Shown: one piece after another, positions 8,884 to 17,801 of the stretch | Numbering within the stretch: the first letter of the stretch is position 1 | How the letters are laid out: every line of letters begins with the position of its first letter | DNA from: Bacteroidales bacterium | GTDB lineage: Bacteria > Bacteroidota > Bacteroidia > Bacteroidales > UBA12170 | NCBI GenBank assembly: GCA_021157585.1 | Contig: JAGGWH010000037.1 | Coordinates: 1-64,000, forward strand | Length of the DNA: 64,000 bases | Reading direction: 5' to 3' | The notes under the pieces: generated by a model | The model's database searches: none | The model's input: only the letters and a program-made list of their open reading frames with translations | Told to the model about the DNA's origin: nothing | Made by a program: the position numbers and the translations under genes

Positions 8884-10008
8884 CTAATCACCGCTCAAAA
8901 TCCTTAGCAAATCATTATTTAGATAATAAACTTCCAAGCCTTCTTTTTTGGGTGTCAAAATATCGGTTTTTGTTAGTTCGGCCATATATTTTGTTATGGT
9001 TGTTCTCGATGTTTTATTGAGAATTTCACCAACAGTTTTGGCCTTAATATAGGGTTGACTATAAATGGCTTCGTTAAGCTCTTTCGAATACCATTTGAAT
9101 TTTGACTGCGCATAAACATAGGTTTCGTTCATCTGGTCAATAATATCTATAATCAAATTGCGTGTCTGAACCGCAGTTTTTTCAACCGCATTAAGCATAT
9201 AGATTATCCAGCTTTTCCAGTTCTGTCTTTGTGTTACTCCAGCCAGATAATGATAATAATCATCTTTATTTTTGATAATATATTTAGATAAATATAATAT
9301 TGGTTGAGTAAGTAAACCAGTATGAGATAGGTATAATAAATTCAGTATTCGACCTGTTCTGCCATTGCCATCCTGAAAAGGATGAATGGCTTCAAATTGG
9401 TAATGTGCAATACACATTTTTAATAATGGATCTGTTTCTGCATTTAGTGATCCGTTCAAGTATTCAATCAGATTTTTCAGATAGGATTCAATAATTCCTT
9501 CGCCTCTTGGCGGTGTATAAACAACTTCTCCTGGACGTAATTCACTATTTCCTCTTCTGATTATTACTCTGGACTGAGGTGGTCGTATTCCAATATTAGT
9601 GTTTTTAATTTGCTGAACAATATTTATTATGGTTTGTAAGTCAATTTCCTTTTTCTCATAAATTGAATTATACCCAGTCCATAAAGCTTCTCTGTATCTA
9701 AGAACTTCTCTTGTTGCCGAGTCTGTATGTTCTTCTCTTTTTGAGTCTGATATGGCCTTAAACAGCTCATCTTCTGTGGTAAATATGTTTTCTATCTCGG
9801 ATGATGATTTAGCTTCTTGAATAGAAATTGTGTTTATAAGCATAAAGGGGTTAGGTAACTTGGTCATTTCAATATTTACGGAAGATAAAGCACGGGAAGC
9901 AGAGACTAGCTTTTTTAGTATTTCACTATCATTCTCTAATTCTTTGTCTGGTGGAAGCAAAGGTAAATTGTTGAAAGGCTTGTTTCGATCAAAAATATAT
10001 TTGTTCAT
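8884..10008 (-). CDS. Fic family protein (probable AMPylator) with C-terminal winged helix
   Basis: Fic enzymes transfer AMP (or another NMP) from a nucleotide to a Ser, Thr or Tyr of a target protein. The motif HPFQDGNGRTGR, with catalytic His209, is complete. An N-terminal helix contains SSEIEN (Ser69, Glu73, Asn74), matching the inhibitory (S/T)xxxE(G/N) motif, so this is a self-inhibited class II Fic and not a free toxin. The C-terminal 70 residues (KTVGEILNKTSRTTITKYM) look like a winged-helix DNA-binding domain. Length (374 aa) is typical. The ATG at 10008 lies close to a promoter with a palindrome, which suggests autoregulation. Confidence 0.93.
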   Translation of the reverse strand: MNKYIFDRNKPFNNLPLLPPDKELENDSEILKKLVSASRALSSVNIEMTKLPNPFMLINTISIQEAKSSSEIENIFTTEDELFKAISDSKREEHTDSATREVLRYREALWTGYNSIYEKKEIDLQTIINIVQQIKNTNIGIRPPQSRVIIRRGNSELRPGEVVYTPPRGEGIIESYLKNLIEYLNGSLNAETDPLLKMCIAHYQFEAIHPFQDGNGRTGRILNLLYLSHTGLLTQPILYLSKYIIKNKDDYYHYLAGVTQRQNWKSWIIYMLNAVEKTAVQTRNLIIDIIDQMNETYVYAQSKFKWYSKELNEAIYSQPYIKAKTVGEILNKTSRTTITKYMAELTKTDILTPKKEGLEVYYLNNDLLRILSGD

Positions 10009-10020
10009 TTTCTATCATTT

Positions 10021-10078
10021 ATTGGACATAGTACAAAAGTATGTCCAATTTCTTTTAAAACCTAGGAGTATGTCCAAA
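10021..10078 (-). promoter_or_regulatory. Fic promoter flanked by a 10-bp palindrome, with a third half-site
   Basis: ATTGGACATA at 10021-10030 and TATGTCCAAT at 10040-10049 are perfect inverted copies. The nine-base spacer contains most of CAAAAGTA (10034-10041), which on the minus strand is TACTTTTG, a match to TAnnTTTG. A further half-site TATGTCCAAA lies at 10069-10078. A protein bound to this palindrome would cover the -10 box of the Fic gene. The winged helix of the Fic protein itself is a candidate ligand. Confidence 0.55.
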
Positions 10079-10200
10079 AAATATATTAAAAATGAACGTA
10101 ATGTTAAATTGTGTCCATTTGTATTATTTTTTCTCTCCTTATTGTTTAAAGTAGTATGCTGGAAATATTCATTACATTTACTTTAAATTAGAAACAAAAA

Positions 10201-10439
10201 TTGACTAACTCAACTTTAATAACAACCGCTGTTTATACTGAGCCAAATGCCATGGAAGCCTATAATTTTGCCATACAACAAAATAAATTAAAATTGGAAT
10301 TTCACTGTTACGATTATGGTGCTAGGTTTTATGATCCGGCAATAGGGCTGTTTACAACTATTGACCCTTGAGCTGAAATTTACATTTCGACACCTTTTTT
10401 TATAACAACAACGATTTTATTAGGTATACAGAAATATAA
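10201..10439 (+). pseudogene. RHS core remnant 3
   Basis: From TTG 10201 the frame reads through MEAYNFAIQQNKLKLEF to [14 protein letters not shown] and TIDP, then meets TGA at 10369-10371 where relatives have Leu (DPLAE). After the stop the frame continues AEIYISTP, and past a run of seven T a different frame reads YNNNDFIRYTE, the next part of the core. So there is one nonsense change and one frameshift. The first 170 bp and its leader are about 80% like 5739-5905 by eye. Confidence 0.75.
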
Positions 10440-10521
10440 ACGTCAAGCAAAAAACACAATCGTATTGCACTATTAATTGAGCATTAATTAGGATAATTGT
10501 TAATTGTATTGTGCATTTTGT

Positions 10522-10529
10522 ATCTTTGT
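10522..10529 (+). promoter_or_regulatory. -10 box of the second ATPase gene
   Basis: TATCTTTG matches TAnnTTTG and lies 20 bp before the ATG at 10550. Several TTG triplets lie upstream as candidate -33 elements. The region before it is very A/T-rich and holds the end of RHS remnant 3. Confidence 0.5.
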
Positions 10530-10549
10530 GAAAATAAATTATAGAAGCA

Positions 10550-11719
10550 ATGAGAACACTTTATCAGAAATTTGAAACGCTTTTACAAAATACAACAACA
10601 GATTTTAAACGTTATTTGTACGAAAAAGTCTCTTGGGATAGTCGTATGATTGGGATTATTGGTCCTCGTGGTGTTGGTAAAACAACAATGATTTTGCAGT
10701 ATATCAAAGAAAACTTAGACAAAAAGAAAGCATTATATGTATCAGCAGATGATATGTATTTTAGTGAAAATAAACTTGTTGAATTAGCAGATGACTTCTA
10801 TAAAAATGCAGGAGAGTATTTGTTTATTGATGAAATACACAAATACAAAGATTGGTCGCGTGAATTAAAAAATATTTACGATTCATATCCTACATTAAAA
10901 GTTGTATTTACTGGTTCCTCAGTTCTTGACATCCTTAAAGGTTCTGCGGACCTAAGTCGTCGTGCTTTAATCTACAAATTACAAGGGCTTTCGTTTCGGG
11001 AATATTTAAACTTTTTTCATAATTACGAGATCGAAGTTTATTCCTTAGAACAAATAATTAATAACGAAGTAAAACTTGAAAACATTAAACATCCACTACC
11101 ATTATTTAATGACTATCTACAAAATGGATATTATCCTTTTGGAAATGAAAACGAATTGAATTTACGTTTAGGACAAATCATTGTACAAACATTAGAAACA
11201 GATATTCCACAATATGCAAACTTAAATGTAGGAACAAGTCGTAAACTGAAACAATTGCTTTCTATTATTGCAGAAAGTGTACCGTTTAAGCCTAATTTTT
11301 CTAAGATTTCTGAAATAATTAAAGTTAGTAGAAATTCTTTAGATGATTATTTCTCTTATATGGAAAAAGCTGGACTTATTGGTCAGTTGAGAAATGAAAC
11401 AAGTGGTATTCGTGGATTAGGAAAGGTTGATAAAGTTTATTTAGATAATACTAATATCATTTTTAATTTAGCTGGAGAAAAAACAAATGCAGGAAATTTA
11501 CGAGAAACCTTTTTCTTTAACCAAATACGATTGAAAAATGAAGTGATTTCTTCAAAAAAGGCTGATTTTGTCATTGATAATTATACGTTTGAAGTTGGTG
11601 GTAAAAACAAACAACAGAAACAAATTGAGAAAGATAGAAAATTATTTGTGGTAAAGGATGATATTGAATTTGGATATTTAAATGTAATACCTCTTTGGGC
11701 TTTTGGATTAAATTACTAA
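10550..11719 (+). CDS. AAA+ ATPase with DUF4143-type C-terminal domain (second, distinct copy)
   Basis: Walker A is GPRGVGKTTM near residue 38 and Walker B is YLFIDEIHKY near residue 93. The C-terminal part keeps KKADFVIDNYTFEVGGKNKQ, matching the nuclease-like end of this ATPase group. It differs widely from the ATPase at 6057-7406, so it is not a recent duplicate. The two flank the RHS/Fic segment. Function is unknown; many such genes sit in accessory islands. It lies just before tRNA-Asp and is transcribed towards it. Confidence 0.87.
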   Translation: MRTLYQKFETLLQNTTTDFKRYLYEKVSWDSRMIGIIGPRGVGKTTMILQYIKENLDKKKALYVSADDMYFSENKLVELADDFYKNAGEYLFIDEIHKYKDWSRELKNIYDSYPTLKVVFTGSSVLDILKGSADLSRRALIYKLQGLSFREYLNFFHNYEIEVYSLEQIINNEVKLENIKHPLPLFNDYLQNGYYPFGNENELNLRLGQIIVQTLETDIPQYANLNVGTSRKLKQLLSIIAESVPFKPNFSKISEIIKVSRNSLDDYFSYMEKAGLIGQLRNETSGIRGLGKVDKVYLDNTNIIFNLAGEKTNAGNLRETFFFNQIRLKNEVISSKKADFVIDNYTFEVGGKNKQQKQIEKDRKLFVVKDDIEFGYLNVIPLWAFGLNY

Positions 11720-11758
11720 AAAACAAAGCATATAAAAATGCCAAGCACATTGTTAAAA

Positions 11759-11792
11759 GAAAAAAGCCCTTAAAATGAATTAAGAGCTTTTT
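11759..11792 (-). terminator. Bidirectional terminator between the ATPase and tRNA-Asp
   Basis: AAAAAGCCCTTAA at 11761-11773 pairs with TTAAGAGCTTTTT at 11780-11792 with G-T and one mismatch. T-runs follow on both strands, so it can stop both the ATPase and the tRNA transcript. Confidence 0.65.
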
Positions 11793-11799
11793 AAAATCG

Positions 11800-11873
11800 C
11801 GGTCTGGACGGGACTCGAACCCGCGACCCCCTGCGTGACAGGCAGGTATTCTAACCAACTGAACTACCAAACC
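11800..11873 (-). tRNA. tRNA-Asp (GTC)
   Basis: The minus strand folds as a full cloverleaf: acceptor GGTTTGG with CCAGACC, anticodon stem CCTGC/GCAGG around CTGTCAC (anticodon GTC), and the T-arm containing GGTTCGAGTCC. The discriminator base is G and no CCA is encoded. It marks the edge of the accessory region, but no integrase or duplicated tRNA end is visible. Confidence 0.95.
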
Positions 11874-11998
11874 GTTTTTTCAATGTACTTGCCTTGTGTA
11901 AAGCGTTGCAAAAGTACATTATTTTTAATTATCTCCAAATGTTTTTTATCTTTTTTGATTTTATTTTTTAGAAAAAAATATAACTGCTAAAAAGAGCA

Positions 11999-14900
11999 TT
12001 ATTCTTCAATTAACGGAAGGCTAAAGTTAAATGTAGAACCATTTCCTTCTTCCGACTCTAACCATATCTTTCCTCTAAAACTGTTTACTAATCCTTGAGA
12101 AATTGCTAAGCCAAGCCCTGTTCCTCCATAAAGTTTGGTGGTCTTTAACTCTGCTTGCATAAAGCGCTGAAAAATTTCATCTTGTTTGTCTTTGGAAATG
12201 CCTATGCCGCTATCTTTTACATAAAAGCGAATACTTTTTTTGTGGTCTGTTATATAATAACCAAATTCTACAAATCCACTCTGTGTAAATTTTAATGCGT
12301 TACTTATTAAATTGATTAATATTTGTTTTAATCTTAATTCGTCGGTTATTATAAAGTATTCTATTTTAGGACAATCTGGTTTAAGAATTAGCTTTAGATT
12401 TTTTTCTAGTGCTGATATCTCAAACATATTGAAGATATCCTTAAGAGTTTCGCAGAGATTAATTCTTTCATAGTTAAGTTTAATTTGCCCTGATTCTATT
12501 TTAGAAATATCAATAATATCGTTGATGATACTCATTAACTGATTGCCGTTTTGTCTGATAATTCTAATGAAATGATCCTTTTCATTTTGGGAAATATCAT
12601 CTTCGCCAAGTAAGTCGGAAAAACCGATAATAGAGTTCATAGGTGTACGTATTTCATGACTCATATTGGCTAAAAAAGCCGACTTTAATTTTTCATTCTC
12701 TTCTGCTTTTTCTTTTGCTTTTAATAAATCGTGTCCGGCTTGTTTTACTTTAGTTATATCTCTTACAATAATGAGTAAATGTGGTTCATTATTATAATTT
12801 ATTAAACGTCCTTTTACATTGACAAAGAAACTTTTTCCATTTTTGGTTTTATCTATCGACTCTCCTTCAAACATTTTAGTGTAGCTATTGTCGAGATGAT
12901 TAATAACTTCTTCAAAGCTGTGATCTTTAACGGGATTGATATATCGTGAGCTTGTTGATTGTGTAAATTCAGTATAGGAATAGCCATACATGCTTATTGC
13001 CATTTTATTTACCTGAACAATCTCTGCTTTCATATTGTAGATAATTACACCATCTAAAATAGATTCAAAAATATGACGGTAACGTGTTTCGCTTTCTTCT
13101 AGTGCTTTTTGTGCAATTTTGCGGTTTGTAATATCTCGACTAACAATAACTAACGAAAGCGGTTTCCCTGCTGTATCCAGTAGTGTTTTTGCAGTAAATT
13201 CTAATGGAATTGCACTTGCATCTTTTTTAATACCTGTAATTTCTTTTTGGAAATAGCCGTAAATGTCAATACTGCTTATTATTTCTTCAAATAGTGATTC
13301 TCTGTCTTCATCTTTCCAAAGAATATGAATTTGCTCTCCAAGTATTTCGTGATTTTTATAACCGAAGATATATTCAGCTTTGCCCGTCCACGTACTTATT
13401 TTTCCCGATAAATCGGTTATTATAAGCCCATCATTCATTTGTGATAGAATTTCTTCAGATTGTCTGAGTTTTTCAATACGCGAAATGTCATCTGTAATGT
13501 CTGATAAAACACCGTAGAAATGAGTTATTTCACCCTCGGAATTATATTGAACAGTAGTGCGATCGTTAACCCATTTAATTTTATTGTCTTTTGTAATAAT
13601 TCGGTAGGGATGATGAGTAAAATTGTTTCTTTCTTTTTTGGATAACTCTTCAGTCTCTTTTCTTAATCTACCAATATCGTCAGGATGAATAAATTGAAGA
13701 TAATTCATATTTTGAGAATAGAGCTCTTTAGGTTTGTATCCGAATAAAATCTCGGAATTATCAGAGACAAATTCTATCGGACTACCGTTTTCATTTTTCC
13801 ATAAAATAGCAACCATACCACTCATATTTAAAATACGAATAGCTTCTTCTTTATTAGTTATATCTTCACCTGAACTGATGGTGCCAATTATTTTGTTGTT
13901 TTCATCTCTCAGCAAGCTGTTGCGCCAAGCAATTAGTTTCTCTTTTCCGTTGACCGTTTTTATCTTGTTCTCAAAGTAGTTATCATGAAACTCTTTATGT
14001 TCCATTGACTTATTAAATAGTTCCCTATACCTATTACTTTCATTTTTGGGGAGAAAAGTTGAAAACCAATTCTTGCCTACAATATTTTCTTTGGTTGTTT
14101 CAAGAATTTCACATCCTTTTTTGTTGATATCAATTATAGATCCATGGGTATCTAGAACAATCATTATCGTACCTGCAACTTCAAAGTACTGCCTTGCTCT
14201 TTGGTGCTCTTTTTCTATTATTAAAGCTGTTTTTTTACGTTCGGTAACATCAAGCAGTTGTGCAATTGTTTTGTTTTTGCCGTCAACATTTTTTATAACA
14301 GAAGAATGAATTTCAACATGCCGTATTTCTCCGCTTTTTCTTATTACTTGAAAAGTATAATATTGAGGAACAGATTTTCCTTCTTGTCTGTCTTTATATC
14401 GTCGTCCGACTAAAGTGGCACTTTCCGGCGTTAGAAATTCTCTGAAATCTTTGCCTATAAGTTCTTCGGTAGTATATCCTGTTATAATTTCCATTTGATG
14501 GTTTACATACTCGAAATGAAATGTATTGTCAATAATAGTAATTCCCTCGTAAGAGTTGTTGACAATAGTTTTATAATTATTATCTTTTTCGAAAAGTGCT
14601 TTTTGGATATTTACAAAGTCATTAATATTCTTAGCAATTATCAGATAGTATTTTTTATTACCAATATCGATAAGTTTTGCCGAAACAAGCATATGAATTT
14701 GTTTCCCGTTTTTTAGGGTGAACAAACTCTCGTGATTGATGATTTCTTCTTTGTTTTGTAATTTTTGAGTAAAAAATTTACGATCCGATTTACGCGTCCA
14801 TAAATTTAAGTTGAAGGTTGACTTGCCAATGATTTCCTGATATGATAATCTGGTTATTTTAGTAAACATTTCATTTACTTCTACATAGGTCCAGTTATCC

Positions 14901-16180
14901 ATTTCCATAATAGCTAAAGCATCGGGGCTATTGCTAAAAATACTTTGGAATTTTTCTTCGCTGCGTTTTAGTTTATCTTGCGCAGCTTTAATTTCGGTCA
15001 TGTCTTTAGTGACGGTTATTATGTGAGCTTCTCCGTTTAATTCAATAATATCTGCAGATATAAGTGCCTGAAGTAAACTCCCATTTTTCATACGGAAAGT
15101 AATCTCCAAGTTGGAAATATGGCCGTCTTTTTTAAGTGGTCGGTAAAAACTACGATTAGTTATACCATCTACCCAAATATTTAAATCGTGAGGTGTTTTC
15201 CCAATAAGCTCTTTTCTAGTATATCCTGTGTATTTTAGAAAGGTCTCATTTACGTCTACAAAAGTAGCATCCGAAACTTTATTAATCTGAAAAGCATCAG
15301 GAATATTCATAAAGGCTTTGCGGAATTGTTCTTCGCTTAGCTTTATTTTTTGTGTTAGTTCATTAATTTCAGTTACATCTTTGGAAGTAACTATAAAGCT
15401 TGGCTCTTCATTATAAACAATTGTTTTAGCAGATAGTAAGGTATCAATAGTTCTCCCTTCTTTTGTTTGAAAAGAAGTTTCTAAATTTTTAATAAATCCC
15501 TTCTTTTGAAGCTCGCTAATATAATAATCTCTGTCCTTTTCATTTATCCACATGCCAAGATCAAAAGCAGATTTATTCTTAACATCAGTATCAGTATAGC
15601 CAGTAGTATCTGTAAACGATTGGTTTATGAAAGTAAATTTCCCATCAGATATTCTACTTATTGTAATTGAGTCTGGGCTTAAAACTACTGCATCTTTAAA
15701 TTGTTGCTCTTGTATTTTTTCTTTACCGATATCTTCCGTAGAGACAATAGCTAAAACTTTCTCGTCTTTCTTAATTAAATTTGATTTTAGTCGAATATGT
15801 TTAAGCGTGTTATTTTTGGTAATGATCTCTGTATTAGCACTAAAATGTGTATTCCCTTTAAAAAAATGATTCAATTGCTGAATAAATATTTCTCGTGATT
15901 TTTTAGTAAAAAAACGAGAACCATTTAATTCAAGTTCTTCTTTAGAATCTATTTCGTAAAGGTCGAGTACTTTTTGGTTTAACTGTGTGATTTTGCTCTT
16001 ATCAATAAAAAGTAAGAATTCCGTTGGGTTCTCAATAAGATACTTTTTTAAATCTTTAACTCCATCTTCTTTAAGCGTATCGAAATAAGAAAACATCTCT
16101 GTATAATCAATTTCCCAAAGAGGAATAGGGGAATGCTCAAAAATGAGTTCAAAAGAAGACAGGTCAAGCGACTTGCTCAT
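11999..16180 (-). CDS. Soluble sensor histidine kinase with about nine PAS domains
   Basis: This 1393-aa protein has no signal peptide or membrane segment, so it senses something inside the cell. About nine PAS units follow one another (starts near 1, 155, 283, 405, 530, 655, 780, 900 and 1020), several with GYT-type cores and PAC-like ends (for example VTKDMTEI). The kinase module is complete: H-box FLANMSHEIRTPMN (His about 1175), N-box LINLISNALKF, G1 DSGIGIS and G2 GGTGLGLAIS. It has no receiver domain and no adjacent response regulator, so its partner is elsewhere. Several PAS units are similar to each other, consistent with growth by duplication. Ligands cannot be predicted. Confidence 0.93.
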   Translation of the reverse strand: MSKSLDLSSFELIFEHSPIPLWEIDYTEMFSYFDTLKEDGVKDLKKYLIENPTEFLLFIDKSKITQLNQKVLDLYEIDSKEELELNGSRFFTKKSREIFIQQLNHFFKGNTHFSANTEIITKNNTLKHIRLKSNLIKKDEKVLAIVSTEDIGKEKIQEQQFKDAVVLSPDSITISRISDGKFTFINQSFTDTTGYTDTDVKNKSAFDLGMWINEKDRDYYISELQKKGFIKNLETSFQTKEGRTIDTLLSAKTIVYNEEPSFIVTSKDVTEINELTQKIKLSEEQFRKAFMNIPDAFQINKVSDATFVDVNETFLKYTGYTRKELIGKTPHDLNIWVDGITNRSFYRPLKKDGHISNLEITFRMKNGSLLQALISADIIELNGEAHIITVTKDMTEIKAAQDKLKRSEEKFQSIFSNSPDALAIMEMDNWTYVEVNEMFTKITRLSYQEIIGKSTFNLNLWTRKSDRKFFTQKLQNKEEIINHESLFTLKNGKQIHMLVSAKLIDIGNKKYYLIIAKNINDFVNIQKALFEKDNNYKTIVNNSYEGITIIDNTFHFEYVNHQMEIITGYTTEELIGKDFREFLTPESATLVGRRYKDRQEGKSVPQYYTFQVIRKSGEIRHVEIHSSVIKNVDGKNKTIAQLLDVTERKKTALIIEKEHQRARQYFEVAGTIMIVLDTHGSIIDINKKGCEILETTKENIVGKNWFSTFLPKNESNRYRELFNKSMEHKEFHDNYFENKIKTVNGKEKLIAWRNSLLRDENNKIIGTISSGEDITNKEEAIRILNMSGMVAILWKNENGSPIEFVSDNSEILFGYKPKELYSQNMNYLQFIHPDDIGRLRKETEELSKKERNNFTHHPYRIITKDNKIKWVNDRTTVQYNSEGEITHFYGVLSDITDDISRIEKLRQSEEILSQMNDGLIITDLSGKISTWTGKAEYIFGYKNHEILGEQIHILWKDEDRESLFEEIISSIDIYGYFQKEITGIKKDASAIPLEFTAKTLLDTAGKPLSLVIVSRDITNRKIAQKALEESETRYRHIFESILDGVIIYNMKAEIVQVNKMAISMYGYSYTEFTQSTSSRYINPVKDHSFEEVINHLDNSYTKMFEGESIDKTKNGKSFFVNVKGRLINYNNEPHLLIIVRDITKVKQAGHDLLKAKEKAEENEKLKSAFLANMSHEIRTPMNSIIGFSDLLGEDDISQNEKDHFIRIIRQNGNQLMSIINDIIDISKIESGQIKLNYERINLCETLKDIFNMFEISALEKNLKLILKPDCPKIEYFIITDELRLKQILINLISNALKFTQSGFVEFGYYITDHKKSIRFYVKDSGIGISKDKQDEIFQRFMQAELKTTKLYGGTGLGLAISQGLVNSFRGKIWLESEEGNGSTFNFSLPLIEE

Positions 16181-16251
16181 AAAATACGGTTTTTCATTAA
16201 ATTAACAACTGATTTTAATAATTAACGTGCAAGTTACAAATTATTTTAGTA

Positions 16252-17730
16252 TTACTCTTCAAAAGGTAAAACCTGAGAAGCTTCATCAAAACTTTTAGGC
16301 AAAATTGCCGATTTTGTTTCTTCTAAGCTTTCTAAGCTGTCAACATTTTTTAGTTTGCGTTCCATAGCGCGAGCACGTGTATTGGCTAAGGTGTCTAATG
16401 TTCCTGCTGCTGTATGTATCTGTCGGTGTGCTTTTTCTAATGTCGATGAGAATTTATTAAACTCGGTTTTTACTTCTTCTAAAACTTTCCATACTTCGCT
16501 ACTGCGTTTTTGAACAGCCAAAGTGCGGAATCCCATTTGCAGACTACTCAATAAAGCAGAAAGGGTAGTAGGTCCGGTTATTGTAATATGATATGTTCTT
16601 TGTAAACGCTCAAAAGTACCTGGATGCCGTAGAATTTCAGCATAAAGGCCTTCTACAGGTAAAAACATAATAGCAAAATCGGTTGTGTTTGGTGGATCTA
16701 AATATTTTGTGCTTATGTCTTTAGCAAATCCTTCTATGGTTTTTAAAAGTAATTTCTGTGTTTGTTCAATTACCGTTTTATCTCCTAATTCAAAAGCATC
16801 TATCAGTGTATTATAATGTTCTAATGGGAATTTTGAATCAATGGGTAACCAAACTTCTTGATCACTTGATTTTCCGGGTAGTTTTACGGCATACTCAACA
16901 TTAGCTTGACTGCCTTTTTTTGTTGCAACATTTTGTGAATATTGTTCCGGTGTTAAAATTTGCTCTAATATATTTCCGAGTTGGTATTCGCCCATTATAC
17001 CACGCGTTTTAACATTACTCAGCACTTTTTTTAAATCACCAACTCCGGTTGCCAAGCTTTGCATTTCGCCAAGACCTTTATGTACTTGCTCTAAGCGGTC
17101 GCTGACTTGTTTAAAGCTTTCGCCGAGGCGTTTTTCCAATGTTGTTTGCAGCTTTTCATCTACTGTTTTGCGCATTTCGTTGAGCTGAGTTGTATTGTCG
17201 GTTCTGATATCTTTCATCTGCTTTTCAACAGTTTCTTTAAGCTCTTTTTGGCTGTTTTGGGATTGTTTATTCAAATCTGCAAAATTGTTACGCATTTGCT
17301 CTGAGAATTCATTTAGCGATTTTCCTAGTTTTTCTTCAAAACGACTAAGGTTTTTACTTAATTCCTCACGACTATCTTTAGCGTTTTTGGCTTGTGTATC
17401 GCGGAATATTGTAAAATGTTGCTGCATTTTATCGGAGAAATCAGATAGTGATTTCGAGAATTTGTTAAACTCAGCTTGTTGCATCTTTATCGAATCAAAA
17501 ACCCTGTTTAATAAGCTGTCTTGTAGGATTTTAAAAAGCTCGTTAATTTCTTTTCTGTTCTCGGTATTAAGCTCTCGAGTTTCTTTACGCATTTCTGCTA
17601 GATTGTCTTTTATATCACGTTTAAAATCATCAAAAGCAAAATCGTCTTTCTGTTTGTTACCGTATTTGTAAACCAAATAAATGAGCGCTAGGAGTAAAAC
17701 AATTACTAAATAAGTAAGATAAATTTCCAT
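16252..17730 (-). CDS. rmuC: DNA recombination protein RmuC
   Basis: The 492-aa protein has one N-terminal membrane helix (about 4-21), a long coiled coil (about 30-225, rich in Lys, Glu and Gln), and then the RmuC domain with GIMGEYQLGNILEQIL, PIDSKFPLEHY and MFLPVEGLYAEIL. RmuC limits sequence inversions and is related to nucleases, although its exact biochemistry is unsettled. Length and order of parts match the family. It stands between the PAS kinase and the murD-like gene on the same strand. Confidence 0.93.
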   Translation of the reverse strand: MEIYLTYLVIVLLLALIYLVYKYGNKQKDDFAFDDFKRDIKDNLAEMRKETRELNTENRKEINELFKILQDSLLNRVFDSIKMQQAEFNKFSKSLSDFSDKMQQHFTIFRDTQAKNAKDSREELSKNLSRFEEKLGKSLNEFSEQMRNNFADLNKQSQNSQKELKETVEKQMKDIRTDNTTQLNEMRKTVDEKLQTTLEKRLGESFKQVSDRLEQVHKGLGEMQSLATGVGDLKKVLSNVKTRGIMGEYQLGNILEQILTPEQYSQNVATKKGSQANVEYAVKLPGKSSDQEVWLPIDSKFPLEHYNTLIDAFELGDKTVIEQTQKLLLKTIEGFAKDISTKYLDPPNTTDFAIMFLPVEGLYAEILRHPGTFERLQRTYHITITGPTTLSALLSSLQMGFRTLAVQKRSSEVWKVLEEVKTEFNKFSSTLEKAHRQIHTAAGTLDTLANTRARAMERKLKNVDSLESLEETKSAILPKSFDEASQVLPFEE

Positions 17731-17801
17731 ATGTAGATTAAATCAGGGTTAAAAAATGATATTTCTCAGGCACAATAATTAGAATTAAAGTGTAGCTAAA
17801 A

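Noticed and set aside
9830-10186. 118-aa plus-strand ORF across the Fic gene start
   Set aside because: It is antisense to the Fic gene and its promoter, with no sign of a family.
3811-11873. Integrative element inserted at tRNA-Asp
   Set aside because: No integrase, no excisionase and no duplicated tRNA end was seen, so the island can only be called accessory by content.
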